A stretch of 64,000 nucleotides of DNA from Sapria himalayana (lineage: Eukaryota; Streptophyta; Magnoliopsida; Malpighiales; Rafflesiaceae): contig JAREIK010000343.1 of the NCBI GenBank assembly GCA_029783825.1, positions 744,001-808,000 on the forward strand, given 5' to 3'. Positions 38,201-48,120 of this stretch are shown here, piece after piece; position 1 is the first letter of the stretch; each line of letters starts with the position of its first letter. The notes under the pieces were generated by a model, which saw only the letters and a list, made by a program, of their open reading frames with translations, had not been told where the DNA came from and made no database searches. Made by a program: the position numbers and the translations under genes.

Positions 38201-41015
38201 AGAATTATAAAGATAATATATAATATTAGTAGTATATATTAATGATATTCAGTAATTATCACTTTTAATCTTATGAGATATATATCAAATTATTTTTGTT
38301 TTCATTAAATATGAATCATAAAGAAATTATATTATATTAATAATATTTTAATTAAGAAAGATATTTAATTGAATATATCTCAACAATTGATATTCCAACA
38401 TTGAATTTAAAACAAAAAATTTTAAATGTCTTGAATAATTCAAGAGAATTGAGTTCAAACACTCAAGAAGTATAATTTTTTTTTCTCATTAAAAATATTC
38501 TTTTAATATTTTATCTATAAGTAATCTTAATATCATAACAAATGAGATTTCTTATGATATTGATATGATTAATCATTTCCTAAATTATGATAGAGAGACG
38601 CATATAGACATATTTCTTAAAATTATAGGATATGTATAGAGGTGTCCAACAGGTCGAGCATCCTAAGCATGACACGCTAAAGCCAACCCGTGGCACAACT
38701 CGAGACATGTCAAGACAAATTTGTTGACCTATGTACCACAAAAAATAAAGTTGAGCTATTCTTGTGCCGTGAAGGCCAATTTCAACCCGGTCGACCAAAC
38801 TAAGCTAGCCTAAAACAAACCCAAACGACTCTCATGCCTACTGCAAAAGCATGTCAAGGTTTAGCACGACACAACTCGAGCAATCAATAGGCCAATGAAC
38901 CACACTGAACTACTCATTTTTAAAGCAGATCAAGCACGGCATGAGCCGTGCTAAAAACAATATTATGCCCGACACATATCAGTGGTTAGCTAGCCTAAAA
39001 AGAATAGATCATGTTGGGCCAACACAATTTTTTAAACACCTCTAGATATATGCGGAGAGCTTCAAGATATATGCGGAGAGCTTCAAGATATGAAATTTGA
39101 TTCATATATCATGAAAATAGTCAAATGAGAGAGAATTTAAATTTTATTTGAGATTCAATAATTACAAAGAAATGAACTTTCACAAGATTTTATATTTTTT
39201 AAAAAATAATTTTATCTTCTAAAAAAATAAATAATAGACTATTATTTTCAAATTCAATATTAAGGCAAAGTACATAACTATGTCTTCGATTAATTATAAA
39301 CTACAGTGGATCAATTACATCAACGAGGAGCTAAGATTACTAGCTAATGGGGCAATGAAATTTACTAAAATAGTCATGCTGCTCAGCACATTAATGCCAA
39401 CCAAGTATTCCATGAGCAGATAAAGAATAGAAAAACCTATTATTATTTCATACAACAAAAGATTTAGATGGATCAATAATCACTACTAACTTTCCTATCA
39501 AATAGCAAAATAGCATAAAGAATTGCATATGTATTTCCTATTTTTCAAGATGAATAAATATAACATATACACACCAGCTTAAAATGAGATGGTGAGGTTT
39601 AAAATAGTTTGTTATTTCATTTTGTTTGTTTTTTCAAATTTATATTGTATGGGAGCACTCGATATATAAACTACTTTGACCATAGTATATAAATATGTGT
39701 GTGTGTGTGTGTGTGTGTTTATTTTTTTTTTTTTTTTTTGAAATTAATGAAAACATATTTTATGATTTATCAAAAACATATTTTTAATTTTCCTATCTCC
39801 TCTTCTCTCAATATCTCTCCTCGACTATCATTGGAACCCTAATTGGTTCCATGTTCAATAAATATTTGTGATTAATCATGCTGAGAAAAGACATTCACAT
39901 CAAAATTAATAGAAAGATCTGAAAAACTATCATCGGACTTGTTACAGTGAATGAAAATAAATGTTGCTTGCTCAATAAAAAACATTACCCAAGTTTCATA
40001 CGTATCAAATCAGGAACTAAGAGAAGCAAAGATTTAAAAAAACATATATGTGAGGGAAGAAATTCTAGATGATGAGAAAAAAATGGTAGAAAATAAAAAA
40101 ATATCCTCGATCACATGAAGAACAGGTTAAAAATAAAATCTTGTGCAAGTTCAATAGAAGAAAGAGAAACAAGAGATCCATCTTGCTAACCTAGACGAAT
40201 AAGATCAAGCTCCTCATCATAATGATAATCGTGTGTTTTTTAGCAAGTGAATGATCTAAATCATACCAAGATTCAATAGCTATCATCCTCGATCCAGCTT
40301 CCTTAGTTAACCAGAAAGTAGGATAGAACAACAGTACCTGTAATCAATCACCTTTCCCTTGCGTTCACCTTTAGAATCAAGCCTGTGCCTCATATCCAAA
40401 TGATTCCTTGGTTTCTCCTGAGCAACCAGCAGCAAGAAAAGATTCAATCAGATAAAAAATAACAGGATGAATTTAACCACAGCAGCAAATTGTTGAAAAC
40501 AAAGACATGAACCTTACGTTGGAAAGTGCGAGCTCCAGCTCTTCCTGGATGAACGAGCAAACATTGTAAAGGAGGCAAAATCACACGCTATGATAACACG
40601 ACATAGCTTCAATGGTGTAATTTGACAAACAATGCAATCGAAATAGTTTGTGTGTGTCATCTAAGCATAAACAAAATCTTGAGTAGCACCGGACTAAAGA
40701 ATTTTGTTAAAAAATCACCGCCCTAACTGTTTAGTAGAGTTCCATTTTGCTAATGATATTGCAGCTGGTTTGCACGAGAAGCGGAGACGCAGTTATTTAA
40801 GGATCTACTGATCGATGAAAGAGACGAAAGAAATTATATGATCGGTGAGATTTGCGAAGAATTTGCATGTAATTGCTAGACGGAAAAACAGCAGACGATG
40901 ATAAGAATACCGCAACAGCATTGCAGGCAGCGCATTTGTCGTCGATGGCCAGAACAGCAGCACATGTTAGAAGGAGACAATACATTAAAGACATCAGCGC
41001 TGTTGACTCGGCCAT
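28565..41015 (-). CDS. Canopy/DUF3456 (saposin-like MSAP) ER protein, complete, 8 exons, 171 aa
   Basis: Family members are small ER-lumenal, cysteine-rich proteins of the canopy/TLR4-regulator group; the plant ones (Arabidopsis At1g42480 type) are little characterised. Exons: 41015-40911, 40544-40518, 40417-40338, 30014-29942, 29852-29795, 29620-29569, 28770-28746 and 28660-28565, all gt..ag with matching phases. Signal peptide about 1-23, then [86 protein letters not shown] and [10 protein letters not shown]. The six mature cysteines (28, 31 and in GLC, YCG, LCQ, MHC) fit the family disulfide pattern. No C-terminal HDEL-type signal. One Arg of the usual YCGRL is Met, at an exon junction. 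Exons 2 (27 nt) and 7 (25 nt) are micro-exons; intron 3 is 10.3 kb. Confidence 0.9.
28829..29530. mobile_element. MITE with long imperfect TIRs in canopy intron 6
   Basis: The left end (tgtgctttggtgcaccaaac) and the inverted right end (tgtgttgtggtgcatcaaac) match well, followed by acaa.atatttg in both arms. The interior is AT-rich and holds (CA)n, (TA)n at 29233-29288 and (TG)n at 29377-29391. Borders approximate; no clear target duplication. It separates exon 6 from the 25-nt exon 7. Confidence 0.65.
29660..29745. repeat. (GT)n microsatellite
   Basis: Imperfect tgtg/gcgtg run in intron 5 of the canopy-like gene. The Val/Cys-rich ORFs over it are artefacts. Confidence 0.8.
30746..30792. other. 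47-bp near-perfect hairpin in canopy intron 3
   Basis: Arms 30746-30766 and 30772-30792 pair at 20 of 21 positions around a 5-nt loop (gaaga); the only mismatch is in the middle of the stem. The arm contains gtcacatgt. Too short for a typical plant pre-miRNA and not shown to be transcribed separately. Confidence 0.85.
31040..31620. repeat. GT-rich tandem array, three ~160-bp units
   Basis: Each unit has gcatgcatgtgttcatgtgt, ttctatcacata.tcaca, (tg)n and cgtgttacata. Units begin at about 31085, 31240 and 31400, with a partial fourth from about 31520. Lies in canopy intron 3. ORFs are artefacts. Confidence 0.85.
31700..32801. other. Canopy intron 3 segment with a decayed hAT right end
   Basis: ctcgacccttttgatacctctg at 32184-32206 looks like an old hAT right terminus, preceded by GC-richer DNA from about 32038. 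No left end or duplication found. A short run of cacca/gttcac repeats follows (32225-32390). No gene. Confidence 0.4.
32802..33414. mobile_element. Mutator-like non-autonomous element, 613 bp, 9-bp TSD
   Basis: Flanked by exact actacaacc at 32793-32801 and 33415-33423. Short imperfect TIRs taagaagcatgg / ccatgctttcttg. Left arm: ggacacga-type words; middle: AT-rich, with inverted ataaaatattttatttta tracts; then a C-rich block; right arm: cggacacgtatccgtg and a perfect palindrome ccacgtgtc-g-gacacgtgg carrying two G-boxes. No transposase. The 9-bp duplication length suggests the Mutator superfamily. Confidence 0.7.
33480..33970 (-). mobile_element. copia reverse-transcriptase fragment
   Basis: The minus strand reads [12 protein letters not shown] at about 33793-33828, matching the copia RT catalytic box YVDD. 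Surroundings are AT-rich, with stops. Lies in canopy intron 3. Confidence 0.65.
34528..34620 (+). repeat. 5S-rRNA-derived repeat (Cassandra TRIM LTR or 5S SINE)
   Basis: agatctcataagaattcc, aaagttaaatgtgtttagtc and cactactaaaat parallel the 3' half of plant 5S rRNA (gatcccatcagaactcc, gaagttaagcgtgcttgg, gtactaggat), with many C/G-to-T/A changes. Related copies with the same downstream tail are at 55146-55240 and 56027-56735. Not a functional 5S gene. Confidence 0.6.
34621..35678. other. Canopy intron 3 segment, nothing recognised
   Basis: AT-rich unique-looking sequence. I see no ORF, terminal repeat or RNA gene. Confidence 0.5.
35679..36380. mobile_element. MITE with (ATCT)n-filled interior
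   Basis: Ends ctaagagcatctccaagaag and, inverted, ctaagagcatctccaagaga (36355-36380). Almost all of 35697-36240 between them is an imperfect tetranucleotide (atct/gtct) array. A related ttgaagatgctctaa end occurs at about 36508-36522, so the full element may reach there. No clear TSD. Confidence 0.7.
36523..38636. other. Canopy intron 3 segment, nothing recognised
   Basis: AT-rich. Repeated phrases agtatatattaat.atatt and tttttgttt..at around 38080-38350 suggest an old internal duplication of about 110 bp (three copies). No gene or complete element. Confidence 0.45.
38637..39044. mobile_element. Degenerate hAT non-autonomous element, 408 bp
   Basis: Left end tagaggtgtccaacaggtc and right end aaacacctcta; flanks gatatgta and gatatatg are similar. 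The interior is heavily CG-depleted compared with the young copies, as expected for an old insertion. Confidence 0.7.
39045..39086. repeat. Exact 21-bp direct duplication
   Basis: gatatatgcggagagcttca-a occurs twice head-to-tail directly after the hAT right end, followed by gatatg, the start of a third unit. It includes the hAT flank sequence. Confidence 0.9.
39087..40337. other. Right end of canopy intron 3
   Basis: AT-rich, with a (TG)n at 39694-39717 followed by a T-run. No element borders or gene recognised. Confidence 0.45.
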
Positions 41016-41067
41016 TTTGCTCCAAGCCAAATTCAGCCTCCAGTATGTTCCAGCGAAGCCAACAGCA

Positions 41068-41158
41068 CTTTCGCCTTCGCCTTCGTCTTCGCCTTCGCCG
41101 TCGCCTTCGCCGTCGCCTACGCCTTCGACTTCGTCTTCGCGTTCTCCGCCGCCGGACT
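41068..41158. repeat. CTTCGC-type hexanucleotide array in the canopy 5' leader/promoter
   Basis: About 14 units of cttcgc/cgtcgc variants lie 53-140 bp upstream of the canopy-like ATG. On the transcribed strand it is (GGCGAA)n. The Arg-rich and Ser/Pro-rich ORFs reading it are artefacts. Confidence 0.85.
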
Positions 41159-41329
41159 TCGATTAAGAACCGAAAGAACCAGCACGTTTTTGTAAAAATT
41201 AACAAAATTCTTCAACAATATTACTTCTGATTTTAAATTATTTGCAAACGAAATCTTAATTCTTATCTCCCCATCAGATTAATTGGGGTGAGTGTGCTCA
41301 CCAATTGGATCCTGTTTAGTAATGATGTT

Positions 41330-41800
41330 CATATTTTAAATTAGTCAGGCTAGCCTGAATCAAGTCTAGGCTCATAGCTATCCTGAATCAAGTCTAGGCT
41401 CATAGCTAGCCTAGATTCATTGAATACTAGCTAGCGTTCATTCCGGCTAGTCTTTGTTCATTCAATCATAACTCAAGAGTTCATTTCAAACTAGTCTATG
41501 TTCATTCATTGCTAGTTTTTACTGATTCCATACTAGTCTGAGTTCATTCAGTGCCAGCCTGGGTTCCTTCCAGGCTGGCCTCAGCTTGGCTTCATTCTGA
41601 GCTAGCCTGTGTTCGTTTCTGGTTGGCATGGATTCAATCCTGGTTAGCCCATGTTCATTTCTGGTTGGCATGGATTCAATACTGGTTAGCCTGGGTTCAT
41701 TCCTGGCCAGCCTAAGCAGGGTCATGCTAGCATGGTTTGCCCAACCAGGACAAAATAAGCATGAGGCTGATCCAAGCCAAGCACAACTCTGAACCAGGTC
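41330..41800. repeat. Degenerate tandem repeats related to hAT internal sequence
   Basis: Around 15 loose copies of a 30-50 bp phrase, ggctagcctg.attca/gttcattc. The same phrase, in the other orientation (agcctggaatgaac), is inside the hAT elements at 3183-3694 and 54110-54639, so this is probably an amplified hAT interior without recognisable ends. Lies between the canopy-like and EH genes. Confidence 0.55.
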
Positions 41801-41849
41801 ATTCCTGACTAGACTAGTGATCCTCATGGATGCTATATACATTCTCCAT

Positions 41850-41999
41850 GACACTTGTCAGATCACTATGATGACACTTGTCAGATCGCGACCATGACAC
41901 TTGTCGGATCATTACCAAGACACTTGTCGGATCATTACCAAGACACTTGTCGGATCATTACCAAGACACTTGTCAGATCGTTAGCATGACACGTGTCAG
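41850..41999. repeat. 23-bp tandem repeat with E-box cores
   Basis: Six full units (41850-41987) of gacacttgtcggatcattac-caa type plus a partial unit gacacgtgtcag. Each unit carries CACTTG; the last carries the G-box CACGTG. Position: 300-450 bp beyond the EH gene stop and about 840 bp upstream of the canopy-like ATG. Confidence 0.92.
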
Positions 42000-42305
42000 C
42001 CCCTAAAGTAGTATGTATTAGATTTGAAGTTAAGAATAAAAAAAATAGAGAGAGAAAGTGATAGAGAGAGAGAGAAGAAAAACAAAACAAAAATAAGCAG
42101 CAATTCAAATTCTTCCAAACAACATGCAAGTATGTGTGTTTGATTTTGAACAAAGAACAAAATCTTTCATCGCCCATCTTATCTATAACACATTACGGAT
42201 AACACGGCACAACAACATGCTTGAGTTTTAAAGACTGGAAAGAAAAAGAAAAATAAAGATGGGGAGGAGGAGAGAATAAAAACATCATCGCGAGGCTGCT
42301 AGAGG

Positions 42306-45300
42306 CTAGAAAGGACTCCAATTTTCAGAAGCGCTCGTCGGTGGTGAACGAACAGCAGAAGAAACCCTAAACGGGCCGTCGGAGCCGAAGGGATCGGCGT
42401 CATCGAAATAGGAGAAACCCCCGGCATGGCCGAACTCCTTGGTGCTGCAGCTGCTGCCGATGGAATCAAACCTTGCCAGCTTCGCTCCCCTCGGGGAAAC
42501 CCCGGCGTCATGGCTGATGCTGAAGGAATCGAACCTGGAGTAGTTGCTGTCCACGTCGCTGTATCTCGGCGAGGAGTTGCTCAGCCTGGAGAATGGGGAG
42601 CCTGGGATGGAATCGTCGAGGAACGCGCTCTTTTTCTGGAAGCTCCCATCCGCAGCCGGGGGGGAGCCCGCGATCGATTTCCCATCGAGATCGAAATCAT
42701 CAAACGCAAACACTTCTCGCTGCCTCTCTCCATCCAAATCCTAAAACCAAAGATAACTTAACAAACCATTGTATTTGGCCCATTCACGATAATCAAAAAC
42801 AAGATCTTTCTATGCGTGCGCGTGCGTCCATGCGTGCGAGTGCCCGAACAGCGCACGTGAGAATCCAAAGAACTATATAATCTTATATGTATGTCTAAAA
42901 GAATCTAAGAATTAACTAATTCTATTAATAACAAAAATAATATTTAATCTGAATATGATTAGAGATTTTTATTTTTCTATAATTCTCTTATATATCAGAA
43001 AAAAAAAAAAATCCTTTGAAACATAACTTAGGAGATGGCTTGAAAAAATAAAAAATAAAAAAATAAAGTAAAAGTAAACAAATAAAATAAAAAAATATGT
43101 TAAAATATGATATTTGAAATAAAATATATGATAGCGATCACATTAGTCATAGAAAAAAAAATATATAAATAATTTACATTATTTATCTGTCTAGTTTTCA
43201 TCATGAACAATCTCTATAGCGTCAGTATCATGTGCCCATCACCATGTGCAGGAGGTGATAGTATCATGTGCAGGAGGTGATAGTATCATGTGCAGGAGGC
43301 AATAATATCATGTGCAAGAGGTGATAGTATCATGTGCAGGAGTTAATAGTATCATGTGCAGGAGGTGATAGTATCATGTGCAGGAGGTGATAGTATCATG
43401 TGCAGGAGGTGATAGTATCATGTGCGGAAATTGATAGTATCATGTGCATGAGGTTATAGTATCATGTGCAGGAGGCGATAGTATCATGTGCGGGAGTTGA
43501 TAGTATCATGTGCGGGAGTTGATAGTATCATGTGCAGGAGGCGACAGTATCATGTGCAGGAGGCAATAGTATCATGTGCAGGAGGTGATAGTATCATGTG
43601 CAGGAGGCAATAGTATCATGTGCAGGAGGTGATAGTATCATGTGCAGGAGGTGATAGTATCATGTGCAGGAGGCGAGTCAGATGTTACTCTCAAATCGAG
43701 TCCTTCAAAAGAGAACATATCATAAAAGAACATTACATATGCACACGTTGTGATACGCCTAATTTTTGATGAATAGCACATGTATTGATTCAAACAGTCA
43801 TTCTCCCACATACGATACAAACTAAGATGACAAATAATCAAAAATAATAATTACAAATACTATAAAAGATTATTGGAGGTCATACTATGTGTGTCAAACG
43901 GGATGTGCCGGGCCAGCCCGGCCCATTTTTTTTCCGGCCCGATCGTACTTTCGTGCGGTGCCTGCACGGCACGGTTACTGTACCATGCCGTGCCTGGCCC
44001 GGCACGGTTTTGTGGAGTTCAGCCCGACATGGGCCCACGGCACGATCTGCTAGGTTCAGCCTGATCGGGCCGAAACCTGAATTAAAAAAATTAGGGTTTC
44101 GGCGCCCCGTAACCCTAATTTAAAAAAAATTAGGATTTCGGCGCCCCGTAACCCTAATTTAAAAAAAATATATTGTTTTCGGCATGGTACCGTTTTAACG
44201 AGTCACGGTACCATTCCGGGTCAGGCACTACACAAGGCCCAGTTGGCCTCGGCACAGCAAGACACGATAGTGCAATGGTCGGGCATGGCACGAGCCCAGG
44301 CAAGGAAAATTCCCGTGCCGGGCCGACCCAGGAACGGCCAAATCGTGCCGTGCCTCGTGTCGGGCCGGCCCAGCCCAGCCCGGTTGACACCTCTAAGTAT
44401 TACACAAAATCCTAAGTGGGACGACGAGAAGAGAAGACTATAAAAATATATGCACTTTTGTTGGAGCTAGTAGCGTTTGAGAGTAAAGAAATCTACAATA
44501 CTAATAATGAGCAAGTGTAACAAATCTAATAAATATGTACACGAAAGATCCAATCTGGGTGGATCTGATAGCTTGTTGTGGTGCATTTGAACCACAAAAC
44601 ATACTCCATAAGTTTTGTTGTAGCATCCAATATCCTCATGACTATATCCTATTCTCTCACAAAAGAACAAAAAACTATTAGCTCTGCACCTCTCAAAGTA
44701 CCCATGAAGAAATCATTATGGTTGTGTGGCTGATCATTTCAACTTTGGTTTGTTTGGATGTGGCTTTCGGTGCACGAATCACCCTCTAGTAACTCTCAAA
44801 AAAGAAAATCTAGAAGTATCCTCTAAGTGAGAATCTATGAGCCTGTTTGAATAACTGAAAAAATTAAGTGCTGAAAAATAAGGAAGTGGTTGATACAGCA
44901 CTTAATTTGTTCAGACCATTGAAAATGAAAATTTTCAATGGTTTTAAATTTTTAATGTGTTTGATAAAAAAATTTTGGAAGCTGAAAATTAATAATTTTA
45001 TTAGAAAAAACATTAAAAATACTAAGTAGATAGAGACCTACTTAATGTTGAAGGCAGAAAATTTACATCAAATTTTTTTAAGTTACTATTTTGTCCTTTT
45101 TTTTCAGTATTTTTACATTTTCTCATTCTTACTACAGTTCAGTTTGTGAATCTATCTTATCCTCCTTTCTTCGCCATCATAAATCCTAATTGTTCATTAA
45201 TTTTTATTTTTATATTAAAAATTTAGATAGTTTTAAAGAGTTGGATTTTATTAGTTATTTTTTAAATATTTTTATTTCTTTTTTAGATTTATGATTTATT

Positions 45301-46616
45301 TATGAATATATTTTTAGCAATTTTATTTTTTATAATAATTAATAATTATAGTGGAAAAAAATTCATTAGAAATTCGATTTATGTTGGATAATATGTAATG
45401 GAATGATAATAAGGATAAATATATAAAATATATCATTTTTCGTATTCAGCATTTACCGTTATCAAACAATATATTTATTTTTAATATTCAATTAACAGTA
45501 ATTTATCATTTAGTTTTCCAATACAATTCAACACTTTTAAAATTCAGCACATAATTTTTCAGTACTTATTTTTTAGCACTTAACTTTTTTTAGTTTTATC
45601 AAATGAGCCCTAAGTGTTACAGAAATTAATTGCTGAATTCCATAAGTATTAAATCTGTATTGTAAAAAATATTTAATAAATTACTAATATTTAAATGCTG
45701 AAGATAAATATATTATTTGATAACTATAAATAATAAATACTAAAATTAATGAATTTTACATATTTATCCTTATTTCAAGTCTACTTAATAGATCATCAAT
45801 CTATGAGAAACTTTAAACAATATGAATATCTTAACTGAGTTCATCTTAACAAATGGAAAAAAAAAAATCATAACACTGAACTTCACAGGTCTTCAAAGTT
45901 GATCTTCACGTAAAATTGAGGATTAATATTTATTTTTTTATCATCAACAAAATATATTATCTAATTTATTAAATGACCATCACACATATTAACATACAGA
46001 TTGACAATCTTCTTATATGTATTCTGTTCTTACATGTAGGTCTCAGTCTCAGGTGATGACACATACTTTCATCCAGCAAGAGAATGACTCGGAAATAAAA
46101 TTATCAAAATATTAACCTCTCTTAAACATCATGCCAAAGCAAGAGTCTTGTGTAATGAATATGATTTCCAGGTTATAATTTAGGCAATAATTATTATATA
46201 TATTAAAAAATCTCATTTTTAGGCAAGCAAAATTCATGTAGCCCACCTCAAAAACATGAAGAATGAGATTTGATAAAGATAATTTACCACAGAGAAATTA
46301 TTTTTAATTTTAAATTAAAAAACCAATATAATTTTGATGAAAAATACTACGAAGCACAACTTAGGCTAGATTAGAAATAATATGTAAATCCACTTTTTTT
46401 GCAAGCAGGCACAATCTAAATATATAAGGAGGGGCCACCACAATTAAGTATATGAAAATGAAGGACACCTTACTACTTGAAGGATTGAATCCCCAGACAG
46501 AGTCCACATCATCACGAGTGTCGAAAGCCCCCCATGTTGATTCATCAAAACTCCTGCATCAACAAATATTCATAATTGATAAAGTGATACAATCCAGCAA
46601 TCAGTGCAAGAACTAA

Positions 46617-46648
<32 letters not shown>

Positions 46649-48072
46649 GAATAATAGATAAAGAAAAGAAGAAAAAGAAAAAAAAAAGAGAAGATGATGA
46701 TGATGATGATGATGAGAAGAAGAAGAAGAGAAGAAGAAGAAGAGAAGAAGATGATAATGATGATGAAGAGAAGATGAAGAAGATGAAGAAAAGATGAAGA
46801 AGAAGAAGAAAAGATGAAGAAGAAGAAAAAAAAGAAAAAGAAGAGAAGATAAAGAAGAAGAGAATAAGAAGATAAGAAGAAGAAGAAGAGAAGAAGAAGA
46901 GAAGAAGAGAAGAAGAGAAGAAGAAGAAAAAAAAAAAAAAGAAGAAAAAGAAGAGAACAAGAAGAAGAATAATAAATAAAGAAGAAGAAGAGAAAAAAAA
47001 GAAGAATAAGAAATCAGAGATACAAATCAATTACAAAGTACCCATGAGTTTCTGTATCTACTTCAGTGCTCCTGACGAAAATGTTGGAGAGTTCGTGAGG
47101 CGGGGCTACTGAGGACATCCTTCCGGCAGGGCTGCCACCTGGGCTTCTTCCGGATCCATCTTCCCTGGCATCGAGTCCAGATTCATGCTCAGCTAAGCCC
47201 TCCAACTTTGGAATAGCATTCACGGGAGAATTGGAAGCTGGGGTGCCATCTATGGGTGCCTTTTCTATCACAAATCCTGTGAAAAGTGGTATCGTGCGAA
47301 TCAATCAAGAAAGAAATTGAAAACATGGGGAAGATCTAGTTTTTTTGGTAGCATTGTTTGCAGCGATCACAAAATAGAGAATTGCTGACCCACAATAGCT
47401 TGGATTTAAGGCTCAATGATTATGATGATAACATGATGAGGATCTATATAAAACACATAGTGAATTGAAAACAGATTTGAAAAGAAAAAAAAAAAAACTA
47501 TGCAGCAGTCGAAAGTAGCAGACCTTCATCTTCGAACTTGTCCCAGTCTTCATCCCATGTTGATGCACTCCCATGGATTCCAGGCTCCCAGCCTTCACTA
47601 CGAGGAAGATGATGAGCATAAATCAGTAGGTGATATCGACATTTGTGGCAGTTCATCAAAAAATCACAACACTCCCAAGTGAGTCTCTTGGTGTACGTGC
47701 AACTAGGACTGTTGATCATCAAACATATAGATGGATGGGAGGTTACAATGGCAGCAGTGAAGAGAGATCCTGGGGGTTGTGGGAGAGCGAGAATCTAGGT
47801 GGCATTGTCACTGTGGCAAATCAGAAATGTGTCAGATTCTTAGCACACATTCACTCTTTCTAATCAAATGCTACAGTTGTGATGTCGCAGTAATAGTAGT
47901 GACAGAGACCACATCAAAGAGATGTTCAAAGTTACTTGATCATGTGCCCTGCTCCATTAGGGTTGCCCAAACCCTTAAAGAAGACAGACTGCGTAGGATG
48001 ACAGAAAAAGGGTGGGAGAGAAAGAGAGATATAGAGAGAGAGAGTGAGATATAGAGAGAGAAAGTGAGATAT

Positions 48073-48120
<48 letters not shown>

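Noticed and set aside
43221..43676. CRISPR-like repeat array
   Set aside because: Repeats are contiguous 22-bp units without spacers, in a plant intron.
46545..47030. 161-aa Ser/Phe/Leu ORF on the minus strand
   Set aside because: It is the TTC/CTT repeat read in frame; the interval is an EH intron with matching splice phases on both sides.
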